Shown here: piece by piece, positions 1 through 7,294 of the stretch
Position numbering within the stretch: position 1 is the first letter of the stretch
Layout of the letters: each line of letters starts with the position of its first letter
Assembly (NCBI RefSeq): GCF_900170035.1
Contig: NZ_LT828542.1
Coordinates: 144,442 to 176,833 of the forward strand
Source of the DNA: Desulfamplus magnetovallimortis
Lineage (GTDB): Bacteria; Desulfobacterota; Desulfobacteria; Desulfobacterales; Desulfobacteraceae
Reading direction: 5' to 3'
Length of the DNA stretch: 32,392 nucleotides
Made by a program: the position numbers and the translations under genes
Notes under the pieces: model-generated
Database searches by the model: none
Told to the model about the DNA's origin: nothing
What the model saw: only the letters and a program-made list of their open reading frames with translations

Positions 1-221
1 TTTGATATCCAGTAAAATCCAATAATAACCACTATTAACTCCAGAAATAGAGGCCAGTCTCTGGAGAGATTTATGGATGAATTGCTGACATCATTTATGT
101 TAGTAATCAAAAATATCAACCCCACGCAGATAGCAGTTAAAAGCCAGCCTTCCCAGGATACCGGTATCCACATTCTGGAACTCATGCCCACAAACCAGCA
201 TTTGTTTTCGTCATTTTCCAT
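1..221 (-). CDS. Small membrane protein, N-terminal part (runs off left edge)
   Basis: An open minus-strand frame starts with ATG at 221 behind a good ribosome site (AAAGGAG, seven bases upstream) and stays open to the window edge, giving at least 73 residues with no stop. It begins MENDENKCWF, has the motif IPVSWEGW, then a hydrophobic segment (about residues 30-40) and a second one near the edge (LELIVVIIGFYW), so at least two membrane spans are likely. The arrangement recalls small bacterial inner-membrane proteins whose N-terminus carries a WF...P.(S/T)W.GW motif; their function is unknown to me. It lies 32 bp downstream of the solute-binding gene on the same strand and may share its transcript. 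The plus-strand frame over the same bases is judged a shadow because it lacks a ribosome site and recognisable composition. Confidence 0.6.
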   Translation of the reverse strand, partial: MENDENKCWFVGMSSRMWIPVSWEGWLLTAICVGLIFLITNINDVSNSSINLSRDWPLFLELIVVIIGFYWIS

Positions 222-253
222 TGGAGAAGCTCCTTTGCAGGAAACATTTAATA

Positions 254-1018
254 TTATTGTCTATATTTACCATCAAGCAGATCATTATATAATTCGTCAT
301 ATCTGCCTTCGTTTTTAAGAATCGTCAATCCTTGATTAAATATAGCAACCAACGCCTCACTGTTACCCATACATTTAGGAAACATAAGGGAAGCGGATGT
401 TTCAAACAAAGGTCGGGCATCATAAGAGATCAAATCAGCCTGATCCACGGTAAATTGAGTCTGGAGAAACTCAAGACCTGTTAAAACATCCAGTGGAAAG
501 ATATCAATCCTGCCTGCCAGCAGTTTTTTAAAGCAGTGTTCTGTTTTAGGTGCGTTGTCCACTTTCAATCCTGCATCCTCAAGCATTTTTGTTGAGGTCT
601 CCCCAATCATTGTTCCAATTCGATAATCTTTTAGATCTGTCATCTTCTCCCACTTCCGCATGGGTTTTGAACGCAAATGAAAAAAGACAACCTTGGCCTG
701 CATGACAGGAAGACTTCTGTAGAAAAATTCACTATACTCCTTTTCCGTGTCCGCCCAGAAGGATGTAGCCTGATATTCTCCGTTTTTTGCCATCAGATAA
801 GCTCGCTTCCAGGGTAGATAGTCAAAACTTACGGTATAACCTTTTTGCTTGAATGCTTCGGATATCAAATGATTTACAAAACCACCGTGGGGTGCAGAGG
901 CAGATGTCCACGGAGCATACTCTCCACTTGAAATTCTTACTGAATTATCCTGTGCATACCCTGAAAGCGCTATTCCTGAGCAAAGGAAAATCATAATCAA
1001 ACACAGTGTTTTTATCAT
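254..1018 (-). CDS. Periplasmic solute-binding protein, family 3 (amino-acid-binding type)
   Basis: The product (254 residues) is an exported type II periplasmic-binding-fold protein of the SBP_bac_3 kind, which captures small solutes or acts as a stand-alone sensor. The N-terminus MIKTLCLIMIFLCSG... AYAQ-like is a clear signal peptide, followed by VRISSGEYAPWTS, the usual ligand-contacting first strand. The middle (YRIGTMIGETSTKML) matches the second lobe of the family, and the total length is normal. I chose the ATG at 1018 over the upstream TTG at 1033 because GGAAAG sits correctly before the ATG. No permease or ATPase gene adjoins it, so it may be an orphan binding protein; several deltaproteobacterial genomes have many such orphans. 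The ligand cannot be told from sequence. Confidence 0.85.
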   Translation of the reverse strand: MIKTLCLIMIFLCSGIALSGYAQDNSVRISSGEYAPWTSASAPHGGFVNHLISEAFKQKGYTVSFDYLPWKRAYLMAKNGEYQATSFWADTEKEYSEFFYRSLPVMQAKVVFFHLRSKPMRKWEKMTDLKDYRIGTMIGETSTKMLEDAGLKVDNAPKTEHCFKKLLAGRIDIFPLDVLTGLEFLQTQFTVDQADLISYDARPLFETSASLMFPKCMGNSEALVAIFNQGLTILKNEGRYDELYNDLLDGKYRQ

Positions 1019-1278
1019 ATACAATCTTTCCAATAGTAATTTTGTTCCTTATTGCGCTTCTTACCATTTTTCTTTATATTTATCACTGAGCAAGCAGGGC
1101 ATTTGAGTGTAATCTCTATCGTCATATTCTCAATATACATTCTTTTGAAGTTAATATTCAAATATTTATATATTTAAATCAGCATCTTTTTAAAATAATC
1201 ACATGATTTTGACAACTCCTTTGCACTATGCAAAACTGGAATACTCCATTTAATTTACAATGTAACCATTGGAGCCCC

Positions 1279-2412
1279 ATGAGTGAAAGAAAAAAGTTCC
1301 CTATCGGGACACAAGATTTTGAGACGTTAAAACGGAATTCCGAATTCTATTTGGACAAAACACCTCAGATGCATTCCCTTCTGGAATATGGCGGTCGCTA
1401 TAATTTTCTCTCTCGTCCCCGTCGTTTCGGCAAAAGCCTTATGTTATCGGCTCTCAAGAATCTTTTCTTAGGCAAAAAAGAGTTATTTGAAGGTCTTTAT
1501 ATCTATGACAAGCTGGACTTTCAAAAATTTCCGGTTTTGCATCTCAGTTTTGCCGGATTCTCAGAAGGGAAAGATTTAGAGGAGTATATTAAGAATAAGG
1601 GTAAAGTGTTTATCGAAGATGAAGTCATCAAACTTCGGGATTTTGATTATTTTGATATTGGGGAAATCTTGGAGGAAACCAGTCAAAAAGCCGGACAACC
1701 TGTGGTGGTACTGGTGGATGAATATGACAAGCCTATCCTGGTAAATTTGAAAAATCTTAAAAAGGCCGAAGAGGTTAGGCAATATTTTCAGGATTTTTAT
1801 GCTCCGGTAAAAGATAGTGATGAGTATATTCAGTTTTTCATGCTGACAGGACTTACCAAACTGATGAAGATGAACATATTTTCGGTACTGAATAATCTTG
1901 ATGATATTAGTTTTGAAGAAGAAAACAGTGATATTGTTGGTTATACCCAAACTGAAATTGAGGCAAATTTCAGTGAAGAAATAAAGGCGATTGCCAAACA
2001 GCAAAATAAAGCCGATCAAGAGATTATGCAGCAAATCAAAGCAGAGTATAACGGTTATAATTTTGGGAATGAGTCCAATAAGCTGTATAACCCTTGGGAT
2101 ATAAACTCATTTGTTAAAAAAAGAAAATTCGGTTCATACTGGTCGGATACAGGCATTCCCAGTGCGATTAGCGACTATATCAAGGAGAACGCGATTGATG
2201 TACAACAGGTTATTGATTACGAAAGAGATAATAGTCTGATTGTCAGTGAAATGGATTTGCGCGTTCATAATCTGCAACGACTTCGACCGGAAGTGCTTTT
2301 TTTTAATGCGGGATACCTCACTATTCGCAACAAAGATGAACAAAATCATTATTATTTGAAATTTCCCAATAGGGAAGCCGAGCAAGCCATGTTGAAACAG
2401 CGGAAGTTATGA
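1279..2412 (+). CDS. AAA-ATPase-like domain protein, C-terminus truncated
   Basis: This is a P-loop ATPase of the AAA-ATPase_like group (PF09820 type). Walker A is RPRRFGKSLML (about residues 47-57), Walker B is VVVLVDEYDKP (about 141-151), and the family signature YNPWDINSFV...FGSYWSDTG follows. Full members usually run past 500 residues and end in a PD-(D/E)XK nuclease-like domain. This one stops after about 377 residues, just after FPNREAEQAM, where the nuclease part should begin. The stop lies only 22 bp before a MITE copy. I prefer ATG 1279 because GGAG precedes it and residues MSERKKFPIG are the normal family start; an in-frame ATG at 1228 adds 17 atypical residues. The gene is probably a decayed remnant, although the ATPase part is intact. 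Members of this family are often many-copy in genomes; their role is not established. Confidence 0.8.
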   Translation: MSERKKFPIGTQDFETLKRNSEFYLDKTPQMHSLLEYGGRYNFLSRPRRFGKSLMLSALKNLFLGKKELFEGLYIYDKLDFQKFPVLHLSFAGFSEGKDLEEYIKNKGKVFIEDEVIKLRDFDYFDIGEILEETSQKAGQPVVVLVDEYDKPILVNLKNLKKAEEVRQYFQDFYAPVKDSDEYIQFFMLTGLTKLMKMNIFSVLNNLDDISFEEENSDIVGYTQTEIEANFSEEIKAIAKQQNKADQEIMQQIKAEYNGYNFGNESNKLYNPWDINSFVKKRKFGSYWSDTGIPSAISDYIKENAIDVQQVIDYERDNSLIVSEMDLRVHNLQRLRPEVLFFNAGYLTIRNKDEQNHYYLKFPNREAEQAMLKQRKL

Positions 2413-2434
2413 TTAAAAAATAGCATCTTAAACA

Positions 2435-2608
2435 CTCAAAATCGACATCTTATTGCTTTTTTAGAAGTTATTGCAGTTGTCTGAACCAGGATAACCAGGA
2501 TGGATAGGATGCTCAGGATAGATAATCCTGCCTTATCCTGTTAATCTTGGGTATCCTGATTCAGACAGTATTGACAAAGCTCAAAAGAAAATAGGTGTCA
2601 TCTTTGGC
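2435..2608 (+). repeat. MITE-like element, copy 1
   Basis: Non-coding element of about 174 bp. It begins CTCAAAATCGACATC and carries the central hairpin GTCTGAACCAGGATAACC ... GGTATCCTGATTCAGAC. Its right end (GTGTCATCTTTGG) has decayed away from the family consensus, and no target duplication is visible. It starts 22 bp after the stop of the truncated AAA-ATPase gene. Confidence 0.85.
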
Positions 2609-2632
2609 ATCCTTCATATCAACCCAAAAGTA

Positions 2633-2747
2633 GTTTACACTTTTCGGAAAATTTTTGAACCATGATTAAAGGATTTAAAGATTAACATGATGAAAAATCA
2701 GGATAATCCCTTAATCATGAAAATCATGGTTCTGACAAAGTGTAAAC
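2633..2747. repeat. Second palindromic element, 115 bp
   Basis: A separate inverted-repeat element. The outer arms GTTTACACTTT (2633-2643) and AAAGTGTAAAC (2737-2747) are exact complements, and an inner pair GAACCATGATT (2657-2667) / AATCATGGTTC (2722-2732) is also exact, so the sequence can fold as a nested hairpin. It is unlike the MITE family in sequence. A related but weaker structure with TACTTTACACTTT lies at 14246-14303, also just after a MITE copy. Confidence 0.65.
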
Positions 2748-2946
2748 AGGCAAATGAAAGATGCCTCATCTTTGAGTAAATAGGGAGACCACTGGCTGCA
2801 GGTTGATACTCAACTAAATTTGTAGTTCCTGATTGTATATCTTTTCCCAAAATCTTTAATCCCTCTTGCTTTAATGGCACATCTTCTGCATAAAAAATGG
2901 CAAAGAGAGTGCTTAACCTTAATTTTTCAACTGCAAATAATTAATG
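2698..2946 (-). other. Possible decayed coding remnant
   Basis: A minus-strand frame stays open from an in-frame TAA near 2952 to 2698. It reads like protein (FAVEKLRLSTLF, YAEDVPLKQEGLKILGKDI, NLVEYQPAASGLPIYSK) but has no convincing start or ribosome site, and its last 16 codons run into the palindromic element at 2633-2747. I do not recognise the family. The rest of 2748-2989 holds nothing else beyond the leader of the next gene. Chance open frame is a real alternative. Confidence 0.25.
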
Positions 2947-2989
2947 ACAGAGACCTGCAAATTTTTAAAAACATTAAAGGAGAAAAACA

Positions 2990-3883
2990 TTGAAAAACGA
3001 ACATACTGAATGGCAAAAATCATCCTTTATGCTTCTCTTAATACTTTTTATAACCATATCATTGACACCTACCCAGGCAAAAGCTGAGCCGGAACTTTCC
3101 CTTTCATCATTGACAGTCAATGCCGGAGAAGCCTTTCAAATTGAGCTTTCCATTGACACTGACGGTCAGGAGATTTCAGCTATTTCCACTGATCTTAAAT
3201 ATGATCCTGCAATAATACAGATAACAGGTGCAGAACCAGGCCCTGCTGCCGACTCATCCGGAAAAACTGTCATGAGCAATGAGGTGGAGTCCGGTACATA
3301 CCGTATGCTTATACTTTCACTTTCCAGCAATGCCTCTGTGGATGACGGAATTATTGCATACATAACAGGCACGATAAGCAGCAATGCTCCCGGGCATATA
3401 TCAACAATCATACAACTTCCCACAGTTTCGGATCCAGATGCAAATCGTGTAATAGTGCAATTTGATTCAGCTTTTATCACAATAAATGGCAGTGACCTGC
3501 CTGATGAGATAACTGTAAATTCGGTATTGACAGAAGGAGCCTCTTCCATGTCAGTTTCTGCCGGAAGTTATATAAAAGCTTTTGGTTCACAGGGGGCAAA
3601 CAGGCTTACCATATACTCCGGAGGGCGTGTTAACTGCCTTAATTTCATTGGTGCCAACATACTGGACATCAATGAGCCTTCATCAAATTTCACTCTACAT
3701 CGTTCAGGCGCAATGGTGACACTATCAAGCAGCAGCGGCACCCTGATAAAGATTCCTGCTACTTTGACAACCCAGACCCTAAATTTTGAAGAGAGCAGTT
3801 TTGATCTTGTAATAGACAGCGGAAATGTCATGCTGGGAAACCAGGTTATAGGCCTTGATCAATCTTATATCAACACTCCTTAA
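2990..3883 (+). CDS. Exported cohesin-domain protein with C-terminal shared module
   Basis: A 297-residue exported protein. The start is TTG at 2990, preceded by AAAGGAG. A signal peptide (residues about 1-32, ending TQAKA) is followed by a cohesin-like domain, about residues 35-162: LSLSSLTVNAGEAFQIELSI, then ISAISTDLKYDPAIIQI, the typical opening strands, and a closing VQFDSAFITING. Cohesins bind dockerin modules and assemble extracellular complexes. The remaining 120 residues (GSYIKAFGSQGANRLTIYSG ... LHRSGAMVTL ... IKIPATLTTQTLNF ... VIDSGNVMLGNQVIG) form a module also found in the hydrolase-like protein at 14339-16240 and the damaged gene at 10140; its function is unknown to me. A dockerin remnant 3.4 kb downstream supports a cohesin-dockerin system in this genome. 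It may be co-transcribed with the beta-helix gene 130 bp downstream. Confidence 0.75.
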   Translation: MKNEHTEWQKSSFMLLLILFITISLTPTQAKAEPELSLSSLTVNAGEAFQIELSIDTDGQEISAISTDLKYDPAIIQITGAEPGPAADSSGKTVMSNEVESGTYRMLILSLSSNASVDDGIIAYITGTISSNAPGHISTIIQLPTVSDPDANRVIVQFDSAFITINGSDLPDEITVNSVLTEGASSMSVSAGSYIKAFGSQGANRLTIYSGGRVNCLNFIGANILDINEPSSNFTLHRSGAMVTLSSSSGTLIKIPATLTTQTLNFEESSFDLVIDSGNVMLGNQVIGLDQSYINTP

Positions 3884-4013
3884 TGAAATAAAATTTTACT
3901 TCCATAAAAATATTGTAACACCTTAATTTTAAGGTCAACCACAAAGGTTTGCACCTACGGGTGAACTGCGTCCAACAGAGAGCAGAGCCGCCGACACAAA
4001 AAAGGAGGATAAA

Positions 4014-6131
4014 GTGATAAAAAAAACATTGCTGTACGAAAAGACAATGTTACCTAAAATTTCATGGAAACTGCTGTACGAAAAGACATTGACACCTAAA
4101 ATTTCATGGAAACTGCTGTACGAAAAGAGATTGAGACCTAAAATTTCATGGAAACTGCTGTACGAAAAGAGATTGAGGCCTAAAATTCCATGGAAAACTT
4201 TTGCCTGTGCAATCTCTCTTTTATCACTTTTTACAGTGTCAGTACCAGCCGCAGAGCTTGAACTTTACCCCAACTTCCATGCCATGGGCGTGATTGTCAC
4301 CCTTGAAGCTGGTGAAGACCCTGATTCCAATGCGGAAATTTCTGTAAAATATCGGGAAGCAGGGGGAGATTGGAGGCAGGCTTTTACTCCAACACGCACA
4401 ACCTCTTTACAATTCATAGGCTCTCTTTTTTATCTGTCACCAGATACCCTTTATGATGTAAGTGTGGAGTTCAGTGACACTGCCGGCACCCTTGACGGTT
4501 TTGTACTTGAGGGAAGCAGAGCTACCCGAGGAAATATTGATATTCCATCCCCCATTAACAGCTACTTTGCTGCTCCTGATGGTGAAGGCATGGATTGTAC
4601 CATCGGAATGCCATGCTCCCTTTCCCAAGCCATATCCATGGCCCAGGCAGGGGATGAGATTGTGCTTTCAGGGGGTACATATTACCAGGGTGGCTTTTCA
4701 ATGCCCGTTTCCGGCAGCGAAGATACACCTGTGGTTATTCGGGGGATGGAAAACGAAAAAGCTGTGATAAGCGGTGCAGATCCCCAGATTTTTGTCTGGG
4801 AACCTGCGGGAAATGGCCTTTATATATCAGATATCAATGTGCCTGATACCCATCTTGTTACAGTGGATGGAGAGCGTCTTTTTCCCTATGAAAGCCTTGA
4901 AAGCCTTGAAAATCTAACCCACGGTATTTCAGGATTTTATTGCAGTGATACCCTTTTATACCTGCATCTGATGGAGGATAAAGAGCCAAATCTTTCTGAG
5001 GTTCTTGTATCCCGTTTTAACTATGCATTTATGGTGGAGCAGGATCATATTTTTTTCCTTGATATCACGTTTACCCATTTTGGCTGTGGAAGCTGGGCCA
5101 AAGCTATCTACCTAAATAATGCCAATGATATCCTTGTGCGCAACTGCACCTTTGCCGTAAATGACCTTGGAGTTGGCCTGAAACGCAGCTCATCACGCAA
5201 TTTAATTGAGTATTGTGAATTTTATGATACCATTTTCCAATGGCCATGGCATCCTGTAAAGGATTTCTCCCACCTTGAGACCGGCGGTATAAGGTTTTAT
5301 GACCCTGTAAATGGCCGTGGTAATGTTATAAGGCACAACACCTTCCACGACTATTTTGACGGATTTGGAGTGAGTCCGGAAAGTTGTAGTGAAATCACCA
5401 ATGAAACCGATGTTTACGGCAACCTTGTTTATAATGTGGGTGATGATGGCGTGGAGGTTGATGGCAGAGCAGCCAATGTTCGCCTGTGGGACAATGAGTT
5501 CCAGGATGTTTTAATGGGTATATCACTTGCTCCTGTTTATGACGGGCCTGTATATGCAATTTACAATGTTATCCACAGGACAGGTGCCGGAAACAGCGAA
5601 TACACAGGAAGCCCTTTTAAATTCAACAGTGGGTATGACAAATCAGGCACAATGTACCTTTTCCACAACACCTGTGATGCGTGGTATTCCGGTAATAACG
5701 GCATCTATATCAAGGCTCCGGGCACATGGGATAATATTGTATCCCGCAATAACATCTTTTCCGGTACTGATTACGCTCTTCATAACTACAACACAACACA
5801 GCCCGTGGATCTTGATTATGATCTTGTCTATACCAGCCGCACCGATGAATATATCTACTGGACAGGTGTAAACCCCAAACACATCCCTGATCTTCAAACT
5901 TTTCAATCCCTTACCTATCAAGAGACAAATGGGTTAAATGCAGAACCTGAATTTACAAATCCCCAAATTGCTGATTACAGCTTAATGCCTGACAGTTCTG
6001 CCATTGATGCCGGTGTTGTTCTGCCCGGAATAAACGATAATTATAAGGGCTTTGCCCCTGATTTGGGAGCATTTGAAAAGGATTTTAATGTATCAATATC
6101 AAATCCTGCAAATTTGAAAATTGAGTGGTAA
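4014..6131 (+). CDS. Exported right-handed parallel beta-helix protein
   Basis: A 705-residue secreted protein with the right-handed parallel beta-helix (pectate-lyase-like) fold. The start is GTG 4014, set by AAAGGAGG. Residues 6-61 are four tandem copies of a 14-residue unit (LLYEKRLRPKISWK type), then a signal peptide (FACAISLLSLFTVSVPAAE). A fibronectin-III-like stretch (about 80-160) precedes the helix. The helix begins at SLSQAISMAQAGDEIVLSGG and shows repeated coil steps (NANDILVRNCTF, SRNLIEYCEF, GNVIRHNTFHDY, DVYGNLVYNVGDDGVEVDG). The end, SAIDAGV...GFAPDLGAFE, is typical of these proteins. Substrate and enzyme activity cannot be told: the fold covers polysaccharide lyases, hydrolases and adhesins. 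The location after a cohesin-domain gene suggests an extracellular carbohydrate-related role. Confidence 0.8.
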   Translation: MIKKTLLYEKTMLPKISWKLLYEKTLTPKISWKLLYEKRLRPKISWKLLYEKRLRPKIPWKTFACAISLLSLFTVSVPAAELELYPNFHAMGVIVTLEAGEDPDSNAEISVKYREAGGDWRQAFTPTRTTSLQFIGSLFYLSPDTLYDVSVEFSDTAGTLDGFVLEGSRATRGNIDIPSPINSYFAAPDGEGMDCTIGMPCSLSQAISMAQAGDEIVLSGGTYYQGGFSMPVSGSEDTPVVIRGMENEKAVISGADPQIFVWEPAGNGLYISDINVPDTHLVTVDGERLFPYESLESLENLTHGISGFYCSDTLLYLHLMEDKEPNLSEVLVSRFNYAFMVEQDHIFFLDITFTHFGCGSWAKAIYLNNANDILVRNCTFAVNDLGVGLKRSSSRNLIEYCEFYDTIFQWPWHPVKDFSHLETGGIRFYDPVNGRGNVIRHNTFHDYFDGFGVSPESCSEITNETDVYGNLVYNVGDDGVEVDGRAANVRLWDNEFQDVLMGISLAPVYDGPVYAIYNVIHRTGAGNSEYTGSPFKFNSGYDKSGTMYLFHNTCDAWYSGNNGIYIKAPGTWDNIVSRNNIFSGTDYALHNYNTTQPVDLDYDLVYTSRTDEYIYWTGVNPKHIPDLQTFQSLTYQETNGLNAEPEFTNPQIADYSLMPDSSAIDAGVVLPGINDNYKGFAPDLGAFEKDFNVSISNPANLKIEW
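4029..4196 (+). repeat. Four tandem 42-bp repeats within the N-terminus
   Basis: Four in-frame 42-bp units at 4029-4070, 4071-4112, 4113-4154 and 4155-4196, each encoding (K)LLYEK-x-x-x-PKI-x-W-K. Units 3 and 4 are nearly identical, and units 1 and 2 differ at a few bases. The repeats lie before the hydrophobic part of the signal peptide, lengthening its charged N-region from a few residues to more than 60. Confidence 0.95.
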
Positions 6132-6170
6132 TAATCATTTTGAAATGAGTTTTTAATAACTTACCACCTT

Positions 6171-6202
6171 ACTCCCCCTATCACAGACTTGCGAGGGGGA
6201 GT
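6171..6202. terminator. Hairpin between convergent genes
   Basis: Perfect 9-bp stem ACTCCCCCT (6171-6179) / AGGGGGAGT (6194-6202) with a 14-base loop. An outer pair AATGAGTTT (about 6144-6152) / AAACTCATT (about 6220-6228) can extend it. It lies between the beta-helix gene (plus) and the toxin gene (minus) and could end both transcripts. The T-run is short, so rho-independent activity is uncertain. Confidence 0.6.
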
Positions 6203-6228
6203 TTAGGTATCTTATTCGAAACTCATTC

Positions 6229-6639
6229 CTATACTTCTAAAGCAAGGTAGGACTCAAGGGAATGAGAAATTTGGGGAAAATTTTGAAGAATCTTTTTGTC
6301 TTGTGTGACAAGTTTGATTTTTAAATGCTCGGCTAACGCAACAAATTCACAATCATAGGCTGAACAGTCTGATTTAGACACCAAATTCATCACTTGTAAT
6401 GAGGAAATTTGGTACTCTTGATTCGACATTAGGTCTTCAGCTTCTTGGAGAATAGCTATTATTGAATCAAATTCGTATAGTTCCTTTCGGAGATAGCCAG
6501 ACAAGACATTCCTGAATTCACTTTTCCATAAAACAGGAGCTGCCCATTGTGGTTCCTGTTTCAATAATTGTTCAGCAAGATTTGAATACTTTGTGGGCAG
6601 GTAAAGATAACTGATTATGTTTGTATCTACAACGATCAT
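6229..6639 (-). CDS. vapC: VapC-family PIN-domain toxin
   Basis: A 136-residue PIN-domain ribonuclease, toxin of a type II toxin-antitoxin pair. Acidic metal-binding residues are in family positions: D5 in MIVVDTN, E41 in KSEFRNVL, D96 in SAYDCEFVALA and D114 in VTQDKKIL. Length is normal and no lesion is seen. Known VapC toxins cleave tRNA or rRNA and are neutralised by the partner antitoxin. The start codon overlaps the antitoxin stop (ATGA at 6636-6639), indicating translational coupling. The gene ends just before the convergent hairpin at 6171-6202. It could equally be called FitB-like, since the antitoxin is of the ribbon-helix-helix FitA type. Confidence 0.9.
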   Translation of the reverse strand: MIVVDTNIISYLYLPTKYSNLAEQLLKQEPQWAAPVLWKSEFRNVLSGYLRKELYEFDSIIAILQEAEDLMSNQEYQISSLQVMNLVSKSDCSAYDCEFVALAEHLKIKLVTQDKKILQNFPQISHSLESYLALEV

Positions 6640-6878
6640 GGCCGCCCTTCTTCGATTAGAGACTCAATTTCATCAATATCAGCATTTTTCGCTTTGAATT
6701 TACTTCTTAATTGGCGGGCATTTGTGATTCTTTTTTCAGCAGCTACTTTTTCAATCAGCAACTTTTTTTCAAGACATGCAATGATTTCAGAGTTAATACT
6801 TCTATGGTGCAATTGAGCAGAAAGCTTTAAATTCTCGTACAAATCATCTGGTATATTCTTTACAGTAATTGCCAGCAT
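6636..6878 (-). CDS. FitA-like ribbon-helix-helix antitoxin
   Basis: An 80-residue antitoxin partner of the PIN toxin. The N-terminal MLAITVKNIPDDLYENLKLS and RSINSEIIACLEK form a ribbon-helix-helix (Arc/MetJ-like) DNA-binding domain. The C-terminal tail with DIDEIESLIEEGRP is the charged toxin-binding region typical of such antitoxins. I place the start at the ATG at 6878 because GGAGG lies five bases before it; an ATG 12 bases upstream overlaps that ribosome site. Such antitoxins bind their own promoter with the toxin, so autoregulation at 6913-6941 is expected. Confidence 0.88.
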   Translation of the reverse strand: MLAITVKNIPDDLYENLKLSAQLHHRSINSEIIACLEKKLLIEKVAAEKRITNARQLRSKFKAKNADIDEIESLIEEGRP

Positions 6879-6912
6879 TGAGGCCTCCATATTAGAGTTT
6901 CGTTTTTACACT

Positions 6913-6941
6913 ATTATGCTTTCTCAATCATACTAAGTCAA
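6913..6941 (-). promoter_or_regulatory. Predicted sigma-70 promoter of the vapBC-type operon
   Basis: On the minus strand, TTGACT (-35, 6936-6941) and CATAAT (-10, 6913-6918) are separated by exactly 17 bases; each matches consensus at five of six positions. The start codon is 35 bases downstream of the -10. MITE copy 2 is inserted only 11 bases upstream of the -35, which leaves the promoter intact. Confidence 0.65.
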
Positions 6942-6952
6942 TATCAGGTATA

Positions 6953-7126
6953 TTCAAAATCGACATCTTATTGCTTTTTTTAGTTATTGAATTTGTCTGA
7001 ACCAGGATAACCAGGATGGATAGGATGCTCAGGATAGAGATAATCCTGCCTTATCCTGTTAATCTTGGGAATCCTGATTCAGACAGTATTAACAAGGCTC
7101 AAGATGTTGTATGTGTCGGTTTTGAG
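6953..7126 (+). repeat. MITE-like element, copy 2, with 6-bp target duplication
   Basis: A 174-bp copy with ends TTCAAAATCGACA and TGTCGGTTTTGAG. The bases just outside are GGTATA on both sides (6947-6952 and 7127-7132), a clean 6-bp direct repeat as left by transposition. It contains the central GTCTGAACCAGGAT / ATCCTGATTCAGAC hairpin. Confidence 0.9.
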
Positions 7127-7294
7127 GGTATAACAAATGCTAAACTCAGACTTTTACAATGCCGTTCCGTTCGCTGTACTCACGGCACAATTCAATCAAA
7201 ATATGTAAATAAACATTACCTTGATGCTAACTTCGTTTACATTGACAGACATATCTTGTTTTTAAAGGGTGTTATTCTATTATTCTGTTAATGA

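Noticed and set aside
73-318. 81-codon plus-strand frame at the left edge
   Set aside because: No ribosome site; lies opposite a convincing minus-strand gene start (221) and the end of the solute-binding gene.
7016-7291. 91-codon plus-strand frame
   Set aside because: Its first third is the body of MITE copy 2 and the rest shows no protein-like pattern; no ribosome site.
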